This document shows, one piece after another, positions 8,716-17,713 of a DNA stretch of 64,000 nucleotides (within the stretch, counting starts at the first letter, position 1; every line of letters starts with the position of its first letter). Below the pieces are notes generated by a model. That model had not been told where the DNA came from. It ran no database searches and saw only the letters and a list, made by a program, of their open reading frames with translations. The DNA lies in assembly GCA_028284045.1 (NCBI GenBank), contig JANQSN010000017.1, positions 31,633 to 95,632 on the forward strand, given 5' to 3'. The stretch is from Alphaproteobacteria bacterium (GTDB lineage: Bacteria; Pseudomonadota; Alphaproteobacteria; DSM-16000; Inquilinaceae). The translations under genes and the position numbers were made by a program.

Positions 8716-9825
8716 ATGGTCCGACGGTCCCTCCTCGCTCTCCTATTGGCGGTGCCGCTTTGGGCACTGCCCTCAGGCGCCCCGGCGCCGGGCAGCCAAG
8801 CCTGGGCGCTGAACTGTCCGGCGGGTTGGCAGGTCCGCGGGTTGAACTGCTGCCGGGTTCGCGGCGGGCAGGTGCAGTGCCAGCGCAATGTGGGACTGCC
8901 GGACGCGCTGGCACCGTTGGTCCACCATCCCTCCGCGCTCGCCCGGCCGCAGCCGGTGGACGACAGCGATCTCGACGATCCGGCATTTCCGGCACGGCCG
9001 ATCGCCGCCGATCCGGCCCTGCTTGACCCCGCCGACGACACCTGCGGCTCCGTCGCCTGCAATTTCGACCTGATCCGCTCCATCGCCGCGCTGCAACGCG
9101 AGGCCGGCGCCGACACCGCCCAATGTCTCGGGGCGCTGAGGCGGCACTACTGCCGGCACTCGCCCTGGACGCCATTGGACCTGGAGGCACGCTTCGCCCG
9201 CATCCTGGTGCTGGGCCAGCCGTTCGCCGAGGCCGCCGGCATCGACGCGCGCGCCCTGCCCTGCATCGCCGCCATCGAGACCCGGACGCTGGAGCCCCTG
9301 GCGGTCAGCGAATACAACTGCGTGTTGGGTTGGACCAGCGACCAGGGCCTGCCGCAGATCATCCGCCCCACCTTCGATGCCTTGCGCCGGCGCGCCGGCT
9401 TCGCCAGCACCGTCGTCGACTATGGTGACGAGGGCAGCGACGATGGCGACGACGCCGACAGGCTGTTCGCCGAGATCGCCCAGAGTGTGCGCCATCAGTT
9501 GGAACTGATGGTCGCCGTGCTGGTGGAAAGCGGCGCCCCCGGCCCGGAGGGCGGCAGCGGGCTGAACGCCTTCATCCGCTACAATGGCAGCTTCCGATCG
9601 ATCGCCTTCGGCCAGGCGGTGGACACGTGCCTCGCCTGCCTGCGCGAGCGCGTCGACCTGGACAGCCTGGAGGTTCGGGGCGATCCGATCCGCTGCCTCG
9701 GCGCGGCCTATGCCGGCCCGGCGATCCGCGACCGCTTCGCCGAGACCCAAGCGCAGTGCCAAGCCATCGACACACCGGCGACCCCAACCATGCCGGGCGA
9801 CCTGCCGCTGTCCGTGCAGGAATAG
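8716..9825 (+). CDS. secreted lysozyme/SLT-like cysteine-rich protein
   Basis: 369 residues with an N-terminal signal peptide (about 1-31, ending SQAWA). The mature part is rich in Cys. Around residues 185-210 the order AIET, then SDQGLPQI, and later AFIRYNGS resembles the Glu, GLMQI and AYNAG blocks of SLT-type lytic transglycosylases, with E188 in the catalytic position. The match is distant, so hydrolysis of peptidoglycan is an inference. An Asp-rich loop lies near residues 237-247. It follows the acyl-CoA dehydrogenase homologue by 69 bases on the same strand, yet the functions look unrelated. Confidence 0.6.
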   Translation: MVRRSLLALLLAVPLWALPSGAPAPGSQAWALNCPAGWQVRGLNCCRVRGGQVQCQRNVGLPDALAPLVHHPSALARPQPVDDSDLDDPAFPARPIAADPALLDPADDTCGSVACNFDLIRSIAALQREAGADTAQCLGALRRHYCRHSPWTPLDLEARFARILVLGQPFAEAAGIDARALPCIAAIETRTLEPLAVSEYNCVLGWTSDQGLPQIIRPTFDALRRRAGFASTVVDYGDEGSDDGDDADRLFAEIAQSVRHQLELMVAVLVESGAPGPEGGSGLNAFIRYNGSFRSIAFGQAVDTCLACLRERVDLDSLEVRGDPIRCLGAAYAGPAIRDRFAETQAQCQAIDTPATPTMPGDLPLSVQE

Positions 9826-9859
9826 GGTCCATCGACTGGCATCGCGCAGCCTGTTCAAG

Positions 9860-9882
9860 CCCTCCCCCTCGATGGGGGAGGG
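9860..9882. repeat. GC-rich hairpin, single arm of the 36.4-kb repeat element
   Basis: CCCTCCCCC, a TCGAT loop and GGGGGAGGG form a 9-bp perfect stem. The same stem occurs twice in the element at 36447-36576, with a different loop base. It lies between two converging genes and could also stop transcription, though no T-run follows. Confidence 0.7.
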
Positions 9883-9927
9883 ACCTCTATAGAGTCGATT
9901 TGGCCAGTCACTCGGCCGATCACTTGG

Positions 9928-10260
9928 CTACTCCGCCGGGACGAACTCGCCGAAGCGCTCGATCAGACCGTCGCCGGTGCCGGCCATCAACAGCAACAGC
10001 GCGGTGACCACCACGCCCCAGACCGTCACCGCGCGCAGCGCCGCCTGTCGGTTGGATCCGTTCAGCAGATGCACCATCGCCGCAAAGGGGCCGGCGATCA
10101 GGCCGATCATCACCGCCTCGACCGCCCCTTGCGCGGCCACCATCGGCGCGAAGTCCCGCCCGGCGCGCAGCATCGCCAGCCCGGCGCCGACGGCCAACAC
10201 CAAGAGCGCCGTGACCACGAACAGCCGGCGTGGCGAGATGGCAACGCCTGCGCGGGTCAC
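9928..10260 (-). CDS. three-helix membrane protein, unknown
   Basis: 110 residues, almost all hydrophobic, with transmembrane stretches at about 13-33, 42-64 and 76-95. The short tail ends in FGEFVPAE. No family is recognised. It stands alone: the next gene on this strand begins 178 bases upstream, and a gene on the other strand converges on it. Confidence 0.55.
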   Translation of the reverse strand: MTRAGVAISPRRLFVVTALLVLAVGAGLAMLRAGRDFAPMVAAQGAVEAVMIGLIAGPFAAMVHLLNGSNRQAALRAVTVWGVVVTALLLLMAGTGDGLIERFGEFVPAE

Positions 10261-10437
10261 CGGCTGAGTGTCCGCACGGCCGGACGGCGGCGGGCGACGC
10301 CGGGATGGGTCGGCGTCGCCCTTGCCGGGAACCGGGTCCGGCCGGCGACGATCGATACCGCCGCCGCCCCTCTCCGCCTGGGAGCCGGCCCAAGGTCACC
10401 ATATGACCTTACAATCAATATGGCCATTTCGCAGCCA

Positions 10438-11313
10438 TTAGGGAACAGGCCCAGTGGCGGAAACCGCGCGCGGTCGCCGGATCACGATGACGGCGACGCC
10501 GCACAGGGTCAGCGCGCCGCCGACGACGAGGCCAGCGGTCACCGGCTCGCCCAGGAACGCCACCCCCGACAGGACACCGAACACCGGCACCAGCAGCGTC
10601 CACGGCATCACTTGGTTGACCGGGTAGCGCGCCATCAGCCGGTACCAGATGCCGTAGCCCAGGATGACGATGACCACCGCCTGATAGGCGACGGCCGCGA
10701 AGGCCCGCCAGTCGGCCGCCAGCACCGCGGCGACCTGATCGCGCTCCAGCACCAGGGACAACAGGACGAGCTGCGGCGTCGCCAGCAGCGCCACCCAGGC
10801 ATTGAGCTGCAGGCTGCCGAGATCGGACAGCCGCTTCATCTGGATGTTCGATCCGGCCCACACCAGCGCCGCCACGACCACCATGGCGACCGCCCAGATC
10901 GGCGAGCCCTGGCGCGGCTCGCCGGCCAGGATGGCGACCCCCGCGATCGCCACCGCCATGCCGACCGCGCGGCGCCAGCCGATCCGGTCGTTGAGGAAGA
11001 GCGCGGCGAGCAGGGCCGCGAACGGCACCTGGATCTGGATGGCGATGGCCGCCACCGCCGCATCGACATGCGGCAGGGCGCCGAAGATCAGGGCGAAATG
11101 CACCACGCCGAGGGTGAGGGAGTAGAGGTATAGCTCCCCCAGCCGGCCCCGCGGCACCGGTACGAACGCCACCAGCAGCACCGCCACGACGAAGAAGCGC
11201 AGCGCCATGAAGGTCAGCGGCGGCAACTGCTCCAGCCCGATCTTCACCACCACGAAGTTCAGGCCGAAGACGATCATCACCAGCAAGGCCAGTGCCATGT
11301 CCCGCGCGGACAT
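10438..11313 (-). CDS. EamA-family (DMT) exporter
   Basis: 291 residues with ten predicted membrane helices arranged as two EamA repeats (about 1-135 and 145-280). The start, with FGLNFVVVKIGL and later LPPLTFMALRFF, is typical of the branch that includes the O-acetylserine/cysteine exporter EamA. The likely role is efflux of an amino acid or other small metabolite; the substrate cannot be read from the sequence. Its ATG overlaps the stop codon of the upstream ABC-F gene (TGATG), so the two are translationally coupled. Confidence 0.8.
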   Translation of the reverse strand: MSARDMALALLVMIVFGLNFVVVKIGLEQLPPLTFMALRFFVVAVLLVAFVPVPRGRLGELYLYSLTLGVVHFALIFGALPHVDAAVAAIAIQIQVPFAALLAALFLNDRIGWRRAVGMAVAIAGVAILAGEPRQGSPIWAVAMVVVAALVWAGSNIQMKRLSDLGSLQLNAWVALLATPQLVLLSLVLERDQVAAVLAADWRAFAAVAYQAVVIVILGYGIWYRLMARYPVNQVMPWTLLVPVFGVLSGVAFLGEPVTAGLVVGGALTLCGVAVIVIRRPRAVSATGPVP

Positions 11314-13139
11314 CAGCCGCCGATCTCCTCTTGGCGCTGGGCAAGGTCAAGCCACCGGTCCTCCGCCGCCGCCAGCGCCGCCTGCAGCCGGTCCAGCTCG
11401 GCCGTGATGTCGGCGAAGCGTGCCGGATCGCGCCGGTAGAGGTCGGGATCGGCCAGCACCGCCTGGGCTTCCGCGACCGCCGCGGTTAGCCGGTCGATCT
11501 CCGTCGGCAGCAGGGCCAGCGCCCGCTGGTCCTTGTAGCTGAGTTTGGCGGGCTTCGCAGCGGCGGCGGGGCGCGCCGGCGGCGGTTGATCGCCGCTTGG
11601 GGCGCCGCCCGATGCGCCGCGCGACCGGACGGGGGCCGGCAGCGGCGCCGGGCAGGCCGCGAGATAGTCCGAATAGCCACCGACCGTTTCCGCCACCCGG
11701 CCGTCCCCCTCCACGGCGATGACGGACCCGACCAGCCGATCCAAGAAATCGCGGTCGTGGCTGACCAGCAGTACCGTGCCGGCATAGGTGGCCAGCACGT
11801 CCTCCAGGAGGTCGAGGGTCTCCAGGTCGAGATCGTTGGTCGGCTCGTCCAGCACCAGCAGGTTGCTCGGCCGGGCGAACAGGCGGGCGAGCAGCAGCCG
11901 GTTGCGCTCCCCACCCGACAGGCTGTCGGCCGGCGCGTCGATGCGGCCCGGATCGAACAAGAAATCCTTCAGATAGCCGGCGATGTGGCGTGCCCGGCCG
12001 CCCACGGCGATCTGGTCGCCGCCGTCCGGCGCCAGCACCCGGCGCACCGTCGCGCCTGCTGCCAGCGTCTCACGGCGCTGGTCGAAATAGGCGATGTCGA
12101 GCCCGGTGCCCAGCCGGACCGTGCCGGCGTCCGGCGGGTGGCGGCCGATCAGCAGCCCGACCAGCGTCGTCTTGCCGGCCCCGTTCGGGCCGATCACGCC
12201 GACCCGGTCGCCGCGCCGGATGCGGGTGGAGAAGCGGTCGATCAGGCGGCGTTCGCCGTACGCTTTGGCGATCCCCGCCGCCTCGATCACCAGGGTGCCG
12301 CTGCGCTGCTGCTCGGCAACCGCCAGCCGCGCCGTGCCGGGGGCGGCCAGGGCGTCGCGCCGCTCCGCCCGCATCGCCGTCAGCGCGCGGACCCGGCCCT
12401 GATTGCGGCGGCGCCGCGCGGTCAGCCCCTCGCGCAGCCACTGCGTCTCCGCGGCGATGCGCCGGTCCAGCTTGTGGCGGGCCGCCGCCTCGGCCGCCAG
12501 CGTCTCCGCCACCCAGTCCTCGAAGCCGGCGAAGCCGCAGGGTGCCGCGCGCAGCCGGCCGCGGTCGAGCCACCAGGTGCGCCGCGTCACCGTCGCCAGG
12601 AAGCGGCGGTCATGGCTGATCACCAGCAACGCGCCGCGGTAGGCGGCAAGCCGGCCTTCCAGCCACTCGATGCCCGGCAGGTCGAGATGGTTGGTCGGCT
12701 CGTCCAACAAGAGCACGTCGGGATCGCCGACCAGCGCGCGCGCCAGCGCCGCCCGGCGAGCCTCGCCGCCCGACAGGCGGTCCGGCACGGCCGCCGCATC
12801 AAGGCCGATCTCGGCGAGGACGGCGGCGACCCGGTAGTCGTCCGGACCGCCCATCGGCGCCAGTCCTTGCGCGACATAGGCCGCGACATCGGCAGCGTCG
12901 CCGAACCCGGGTTCCTGCGCCACTCGCGCCAGACGCACGCCCGGCTGGCGGAAGCGGGTGCCGCTATCGGGCTCGACATCGCCGGCCAGCAGCGCCAGCA
13001 GCGTCGACTTGCCGGTGCCGTTGCGGCCGACCAGGCAGGTGGCGTCGCCCGCCGACAGCGCGAGATCGAGCCCGTCGAACAGCGGCCGTGCGGCGTAGCG
13101 GACCGAAACGCCGCTCAGGCTGACAAGCGGCGGCGCCAT
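11313..13139 (-). CDS. uup: ABC-F ATP-binding protein, Uup type
   Basis: 608 residues with two ABC ATPase domains and no membrane segments. Walker A motifs are GRNGTGKST (near 38-46) and GPNGAGKTT (near 314-322), each domain has an LSGGE-type signature (DRLSGGEARR, DSLSGGERNR) and LLLDEPTNHLD or LVLDEPTNDLD. The C-terminal 80 residues, after a Pro/Ala-rich linker, form the charged coiled coil of the Uup branch. Uup proteins act on ribosomes or nucleic-acid structures. It overlaps the following EamA exporter gene by one base. Confidence 0.88.
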   Translation of the reverse strand: MAPPLVSLSGVSVRYAARPLFDGLDLALSAGDATCLVGRNGTGKSTLLALLAGDVEPDSGTRFRQPGVRLARVAQEPGFGDAADVAAYVAQGLAPMGGPDDYRVAAVLAEIGLDAAAVPDRLSGGEARRAALARALVGDPDVLLLDEPTNHLDLPGIEWLEGRLAAYRGALLVISHDRRFLATVTRRTWWLDRGRLRAAPCGFAGFEDWVAETLAAEAAARHKLDRRIAAETQWLREGLTARRRRNQGRVRALTAMRAERRDALAAPGTARLAVAEQQRSGTLVIEAAGIAKAYGERRLIDRFSTRIRRGDRVGVIGPNGAGKTTLVGLLIGRHPPDAGTVRLGTGLDIAYFDQRRETLAAGATVRRVLAPDGGDQIAVGGRARHIAGYLKDFLFDPGRIDAPADSLSGGERNRLLLARLFARPSNLLVLDEPTNDLDLETLDLLEDVLATYAGTVLLVSHDRDFLDRLVGSVIAVEGDGRVAETVGGYSDYLAACPAPLPAPVRSRGASGGAPSGDQPPPARPAAAAKPAKLSYKDQRALALLPTEIDRLTAAVAEAQAVLADPDLYRRDPARFADITAELDRLQAALAAAEDRWLDLAQRQEEIGG

Positions 13140-13182
13140 GGCGACCGGGCCGGCGGCCGGCGGTTCAAGGGGGCACCCGCGT

Positions 13183-13752
13183 TCAGCATCCGCGCTGTCG
13201 GGACAGCAGGCGGCCCGCCAACTCCTCCATATAGTCGCGCACCGACCCAGGCTCGGCGGCGATCAGCGAGCCGAAACGGGAGCGGTGGATGTTGCAGTAG
13301 CGCGTGGTGCCGTGGTCGGACAGCGCCTGCGTCTGCTCGTTGGCAAGCCGCGTGCTGTAGCTGTCGAAGGCCGCCTGGCTGCCGAGATAGCGCTCCAGCG
13401 TGCCCTGGGTCTCGATCAGCAGGCCCTGATGGCGTTCGGAGAACAGGACATAGGCCTCGTAGCCGTCCTCCAGCCCATAGGACCGCTCGCAGGCCAGGGC
13501 GGAGACCAGCAACTCCGCATAGACCCGCTGGGTCTCGATCGCCAGCGCCTCCTGGCGGGTGAAGCAGGTCTGCGGTCCCTGGCCGCGCGTCGCCCGCTCC
13601 AGCGCATCCAGCCGCGTGGTCGCCTCGAAGGACGGCACATCAGCAGTATCCGCGGCGGCGGTATCGGCCGCCGCCGGGTGGGCCAGCGCCGACACGACCA
13701 GCAACACCGCGGCCAGGAGGATCGACACCGGCTCGGGGCTTGCGCGCATCAT
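13183..13752 (-). CDS. secreted conserved hypothetical protein
   Basis: 189 residues with a signal peptide (about 1-29, ending HPAAA). The mature part is helical and has four Cys residues: in TCFTR, ACERS, YCNIH and the C-terminal residue. These could form two disulfides in the periplasm. No family name is recognised. It ends 43 bases upstream of the ABC-F gene on the same strand and diverges from the D-lactate dehydrogenase-type gene. Confidence 0.6.
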   Translation of the reverse strand: MMRASPEPVSILLAAVLLVVSALAHPAAADTAAADTADVPSFEATTRLDALERATRGQGPQTCFTRQEALAIETQRVYAELLVSALACERSYGLEDGYEAYVLFSERHQGLLIETQGTLERYLGSQAAFDSYSTRLANEQTQALSDHGTTRYCNIHRSRFGSLIAAEPGSVRDYMEELAGRLLSRQRGC

Positions 13753-13870
13753 CGGCTCCGACTCACACTTGGGACCTTGGCTGGAAGGGCTCGGGCGAGG
13801 GTCGCCGACGGCCGGACTGGCCGGACCGCGGCGTCAGCCGAATAGCAGCAAGAGGGCGAGGATCGCAACA

Positions 13871-15289
13871 ATGGCTCCAGACGCGGCGGTCAACGCCGCC
13901 CCCGAAACGGCCGGCACGCGCCGTCCCGCCCCGCCGGCCCTGCTGGCGGCGCTCGGCCAGCGGCTCGGCGACCGGTTCTCCACCAACGCCGCGATCCGCC
14001 AGCGCCACGGCCAGGACGAAAGCTATCATCCGGCCGAGCCGCCCGATGGCGTCGCCTTCCCGGAATCGGCAGCGGAGGTGTCGGAGATCGTGCGACTGGT
14101 GGCCGCGCATGGCTCCGTCATCATCCCGTTCGGCGTCGGCACCTCCCTGGAAGGCGGCATCGCCGCGCGCCAGGGCGGCATCGCGCTGGACATGAGCGCC
14201 ATGAACCGCATCACGCGCGTCTCGCCCGACGATCTCGACGCCACGGTCGAGGCTGGGGTGACCCGCAAGCAGCTCAACACCCATCTGCGCGACCAGGGCC
14301 TGTTCTTCCCGATCGATCCCGGCGCGGACGCCACGCTGGGCGGCATGGCGGCGACCCGCGCCTCGGGCACCAACGCGGTGCGCTACGGCACCATGCGCGA
14401 CAATGTGCTGGGCCTGACGGTGGTGCTGGCCGACGGGGAGATCGTCACCACCGGCGGGCGGGCGCGCAAGTCCGCGGCGGGCTACGACCTGACGCGGCTG
14501 ATCATCGGCTCGGAAGGCACGCTGGGGGTGATCTGCGACCTGACGGTGCGCCTGCACGGCATCCCGGAGGCGATGTCGGCGGCGGTCGCCCCCTTCCCCG
14601 ATATCGGCGCGGCGATCGCCACGGTGATCGAGGCGACCCAGCTCGGCGTGCCGATGGCGCGGGTGGAGTTCCTCGACGAGGTGCAGATCGACGCCGTAAA
14701 CCGGTACTCGCACCTCGACTATCCCGTCGCGCCGACCCTTTTCTTCGAGTTCCACGGCAGCACCGCCGGCGTGGCGGAGCAGGCGGAGGCCGTGGGCACC
14801 GTCGCCGAGGCGCAGGGCTGCCGGGGCTTCCGATGGGCGACCCGGCCGGAGGACCGCAACCGGCTGTGGGAGGCGCGGCACAACGCCTACTACGCCGGCC
14901 TGGCGCTGCGGCCCGGGGCGCGCGGCATCGCCACGGATGTCTGCGTGCCGATCAGCCGGCTGGCCGACTGCCTGATCGCCACCAAGGTGGATATCGGGGA
15001 GACCGGCCTGCTGGCGCCGATCGTCGGCCATGTCGGCGACGGCAACTTTCATCTCGTCATGGTGATCGATCCGGACGACCACGAGGAAGTTGCCCGGGCC
15101 GAGGCGCTGCATGCCCGCATGGTCCGCCGCGCCCTGGCCATGGGCGGCACCTGCACCGGCGAGCACGGCATCGGCTACGGCAAACGCGCCTTCCTGCGCG
15201 AGGAGCACGGGCCCGGCGTCGACGTGATGCAGCGGATCAAGACCGCCCTGGACCCGACCGGCGTGCTCAATCCGGGCAAGGTGGTGTAG
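13871..15289 (+). CDS. FAD-linked D-lactate dehydrogenase / glycolate oxidase-type protein
   Basis: 472 residues. The N-terminal half (about 60-240) is a PCMH-type FAD domain with PFGVGTSLEGG and GADATLGGMAATRASG. The C-terminal half is the FAD-oxidase domain with GHVGDGNFH and GEHGIGYGK, the signature of D-2-hydroxyacid dehydrogenases such as D-lactate dehydrogenase (cytochrome) and GlcD. The enzyme oxidises a D-2-hydroxy acid to the 2-oxo acid and passes electrons to the respiratory chain. The ATG at 13871 is preferred over earlier in-frame starts because the earlier part is not protein-like and overlaps the divergent gene. It has no GlcE/GlcF partner here, which favours D-lactate dehydrogenase. 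Confidence 0.88.
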   Translation: MAPDAAVNAAPETAGTRRPAPPALLAALGQRLGDRFSTNAAIRQRHGQDESYHPAEPPDGVAFPESAAEVSEIVRLVAAHGSVIIPFGVGTSLEGGIAARQGGIALDMSAMNRITRVSPDDLDATVEAGVTRKQLNTHLRDQGLFFPIDPGADATLGGMAATRASGTNAVRYGTMRDNVLGLTVVLADGEIVTTGGRARKSAAGYDLTRLIIGSEGTLGVICDLTVRLHGIPEAMSAAVAPFPDIGAAIATVIEATQLGVPMARVEFLDEVQIDAVNRYSHLDYPVAPTLFFEFHGSTAGVAEQAEAVGTVAEAQGCRGFRWATRPEDRNRLWEARHNAYYAGLALRPGARGIATDVCVPISRLADCLIATKVDIGETGLLAPIVGHVGDGNFHLVMVIDPDDHEEVARAEALHARMVRRALAMGGTCTGEHGIGYGKRAFLREEHGPGVDVMQRIKTALDPTGVLNPGKVV

Positions 15290-15307
15290 GCGGCAGGACC
15301 GCCCCCT

Positions 15308-16063
15308 TCACCACGGCACCGGCCGGCCGCACTGGTCGAAGAAACCGCCGGTATCGGCCGGACCCAGCCGGTCCAGCACGGACAACAGCCGGGCCGCGGC
15401 CAAGGCCGGCGGCTGCACCTCCAGCCCGTCCTTGGCGAAGGGTGCGGACAGAGCCGTGTCCACCGTCCCCGGATGCAGGGTCACGCACACCGCCTCGCGC
15501 CGGCGGCGCCGCAGCTCGATCGCGGCCGTGCGGACGAGCTGGTTCAATGCCGCCTTCGACGCGCGATAGCCGTACCAGCCGCCAAGCCGGTTGTCGGCGA
15601 TGCTGCCGACGCGGGCCGACAAGGTCGCGAAGACCGCCTTGCCGTCGCGCGGCAGCCGTTCCAGGACGTGCTTCATGATCAGGGCGGGACCGACGGCGTT
15701 CAGCGCGAAGCAGCGCGTCAGCGCCGCACCGTCCAACTCGCGCCACGACCGCTCCGGCCCCTGGCGGTCGTCGTGCAGGAAACCGGTGGCGTCGATGACC
15801 AGCCTCAGCGGCCCCAGCGCCGACGCCGCCTCGACGGCGCGCCCGATGGTTGCCTCGTCCAACAGGTCGACGGGCGGCGTCCCCTGCCGGCCGAAACCCC
15901 GAACGGCGGCGAAACGGTCGTGGTCGCCGAGCTGTGCCAGCAGCGCCCCCCCGATGCCGCCGCCGGCCCCGAACACGACACCGACGCCGCCCCGCGGAAA
16001 GGAGATGAGCCCGACGCCCTCCCCAGCCTCCCGCCCGCCCGCCGCGTCGGGCTGCAGCGTCAT
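15308..16063 (-). CDS. short-chain dehydrogenase/reductase, C-factor-like
   Basis: 251 residues. The nucleotide-binding motif is GAGGGIGG, and the catalytic set is Ser in TLSARVGS and Tyr/Lys in YGYRASK; the Asn of the family lies in ALNAVGP. This pattern fits CsgA/C-factor-like SDRs; substrate unknown. It starts inside the stop codon of the upstream DCC-family gene (ATGA), so both are made from one transcript. Confidence 0.8.
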   Translation of the reverse strand: MTLQPDAAGGREAGEGVGLISFPRGGVGVVFGAGGGIGGALLAQLGDHDRFAAVRGFGRQGTPPVDLLDEATIGRAVEAASALGPLRLVIDATGFLHDDRQGPERSWRELDGAALTRCFALNAVGPALIMKHVLERLPRDGKAVFATLSARVGSIADNRLGGWYGYRASKAALNQLVRTAAIELRRRRREAVCVTLHPGTVDTALSAPFAKDGLEVQPPALAAARLLSVLDRLGPADTGGFFDQCGRPVPW

Positions 16064-16458
16064 GGCCGCGCGGCCCGTCGCCGCGCCTGCAGCCGGCCGA
16101 CCAGGCGCGACACGGCGGGCCGCACCGGCAGGAACAGGCGATACCCCCCTTCCATCGCGCGCGTGACCCCGGGCAGCGCGGCGATACGCGCCGCCCAGCG
16201 CCAGCGCGGCAGGACGGCCCAGATGGCGACGAAGGCGGCCGCCCCCGACACCAGCGATCCGTCGGCCCGGCGCACATGAAACCGCGCCAGGGCCCGGTCG
16301 CGGGTCAGGCCCTCCCCCGGATCGGCATCGGCCGCCGCCACATCGCGGAAGCCGATCGCCGCCGCGCCGTCCTGGGCGCGATAATGGTCGATCTCGGCAC
16401 GGCATAGGGGGCACGCGCCATCGTAGTAGACCGTCAGCCGGTCGTCGCACGAAGACAA
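16060..16458 (-). CDS. DCC1-family thiol-disulfide oxidoreductase-like protein (DUF393)
   Basis: About 132 residues. The hallmark is VYYDGACPLCRAEI near the N-terminus, with the CxxC pair in CPLC. The rest has the family pattern with a hydrophobic stretch followed by YRLFLPVRP. No ATG is available; I chose the TTG at 16458 because GGAG lies 8-11 bases upstream, but a TTG at 16488 is possible. The gene overlaps the SDR by 4 bases. DCC proteins are thought to be redox proteins; the partner is unknown. Confidence 0.75.
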   Translation of the reverse strand: MSSCDDRLTVYYDGACPLCRAEIDHYRAQDGAAAIGFRDVAAADADPGEGLTRDRALARFHVRRADGSLVSGAAAFVAIWAVLPRWRWAARIAALPGVTRAMEGGYRLFLPVRPAVSRLVGRLQARRRAARP

Positions 16459-16593
16459 GAGGTCGCTCCACCAAGTCCCGGACGGCAAGGCGCCGTCACC
16501 ACCGCATGCGACCTAGGCCGCGCGGCGCCGGTTGCCAGCCGCGCCGGCCGGGTGGGATGGTCGGTGGCGGCCATGCCAGGCGGAAGAGGCACG

Positions 16594-17040
16594 ATGACCC
16601 TGATCGAGAAGCTCAAATCGGAGATCGAGCAGCGCAACAACAAGCCGTTCCTGAAGGCCGCCATGGCGGTCTGCGCCTTGGTGGCGAACGCCGACGGCAC
16701 GGTGACGTTCGCCGAACGCTACCGCGTCGACCAGGTGCTGGAGACGGTGCGCGAGCTTCGCATCTACGACCCGCACAAGGCGGTCGACCTGCTGAACGAT
16801 TTCCTGGACGCGCTCCGGCGCGACGGCGAGGCGGCCGCCCGCATCCTGCGCGGCAAGGTCGCGCGCTTCGCCGGTGACCGTAAATCCGCGCGAACCCTGC
16901 TGCGCATCGCCTATTTCATCGTCACGGCCGATGAGGAGATCAGCACAGCGGAACGCGCCGCCTTCGACGAGATCTGCCGATCCCTCAACGTCGACCCGCG
17001 CGACGTCTTCGACAAGATGGCGGCGGCGCGCGCCGGCTGA
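16594..17040 (+). CDS. TerB-like domain protein
   Basis: 148 residues made of a helical TerB-type domain. Two acidic, loop-like segments, ANADGTVTFAER and TADEEISTAER, are the paired metal-binding-like repeats of this family. TerB proteins occur in tellurite resistance and other stress contexts; here no other ter genes are present, so tellurite resistance is not implied. The ATG at 16594 follows GGAAGAGG. It lies 34 bases before the PaiB-like gene and may share its transcript. Confidence 0.75.
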   Translation: MTLIEKLKSEIEQRNNKPFLKAAMAVCALVANADGTVTFAERYRVDQVLETVRELRIYDPHKAVDLLNDFLDALRRDGEAAARILRGKVARFAGDRKSARTLLRIAYFIVTADEEISTAERAAFDEICRSLNVDPRDVFDKMAAARAG

Positions 17041-17074
17041 AGGCTCCAGGCAGAACACCCCAGAAAGGACACGC

Positions 17075-17713
17075 ATGTACGAGCCACCGCATTTCCGCGA
17101 GGATCGCCTCGACATCCTGCACGACGCGATGCGCGCCCATCCCCTGGCGACGCTGGTATCGCACCGCGCCGGCCGGTTGACCGCAGATCACATTCCCCTG
17201 GTCATCCACGCCGAAGCGTCGGCGGTGGGCACGCTGCGCGGCCATATCGCCAAGGCAAACCCGCTGTGGCGGCAGCGCCAACCGGCGACCGACGTGCTGG
17301 CGATCTTTCAGGGGCCGCAGGCCTATGTGACGCCGTCCTGGTATCCGTCGAAGAAAGAGCACGGGAAGGTCGTGCCGACCTGGAACTATGTCGTCGTCCA
17401 TGCCCACGGAACCCTGCGGTTCATCGAGGATGCGGGCTGGCTGCTGGCGCATCTCGACACGCTGACCACCGGCCAGGAACGCGATCGGCCGGCCCCCTGG
17501 CACGTCACCGACGCGCCGGACGACTTCCTGGCCGGCCAGCTCAAGGGCATCGTCGGCATCGAGATCGAGATCGCCGATCTGCAGGGCAAGTGGAAGGCCA
17601 GCCAGAACCGCAACGCCGCCGACCGGGCCGGGGTGCGCGAGGGCCTGCGCCGCGAGGACCGGCCGGACGCCGCGGCGCTCGCCGACCTGATCGACATCGA
17701 CGCTCCGTCGTGA
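17075..17713 (+). CDS. PaiB-family FMN-binding protein
   Basis: 212 residues starting MYEPPHF, a hallmark of PaiB. The centre has YVTPSWYPSKKEHGKVVPTWNY, of which the PTWNY block lines the flavin site in relatives. Family members bind FMN and are called negative transcriptional regulators after Bacillus PaiB, but a DNA-binding role is not shown here. AAAGGA lies before the ATG. The stop codon overlaps the GTG start of the next gene (GTGA), so translation is coupled to the 8-vinyl reductase gene. Confidence 0.83.
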   Translation: MYEPPHFREDRLDILHDAMRAHPLATLVSHRAGRLTADHIPLVIHAEASAVGTLRGHIAKANPLWRQRQPATDVLAIFQGPQAYVTPSWYPSKKEHGKVVPTWNYVVVHAHGTLRFIEDAGWLLAHLDTLTTGQERDRPAPWHVTDAPDDFLAGQLKGIVGIEIEIADLQGKWKASQNRNAADRAGVREGLRREDRPDAAALADLIDIDAPS

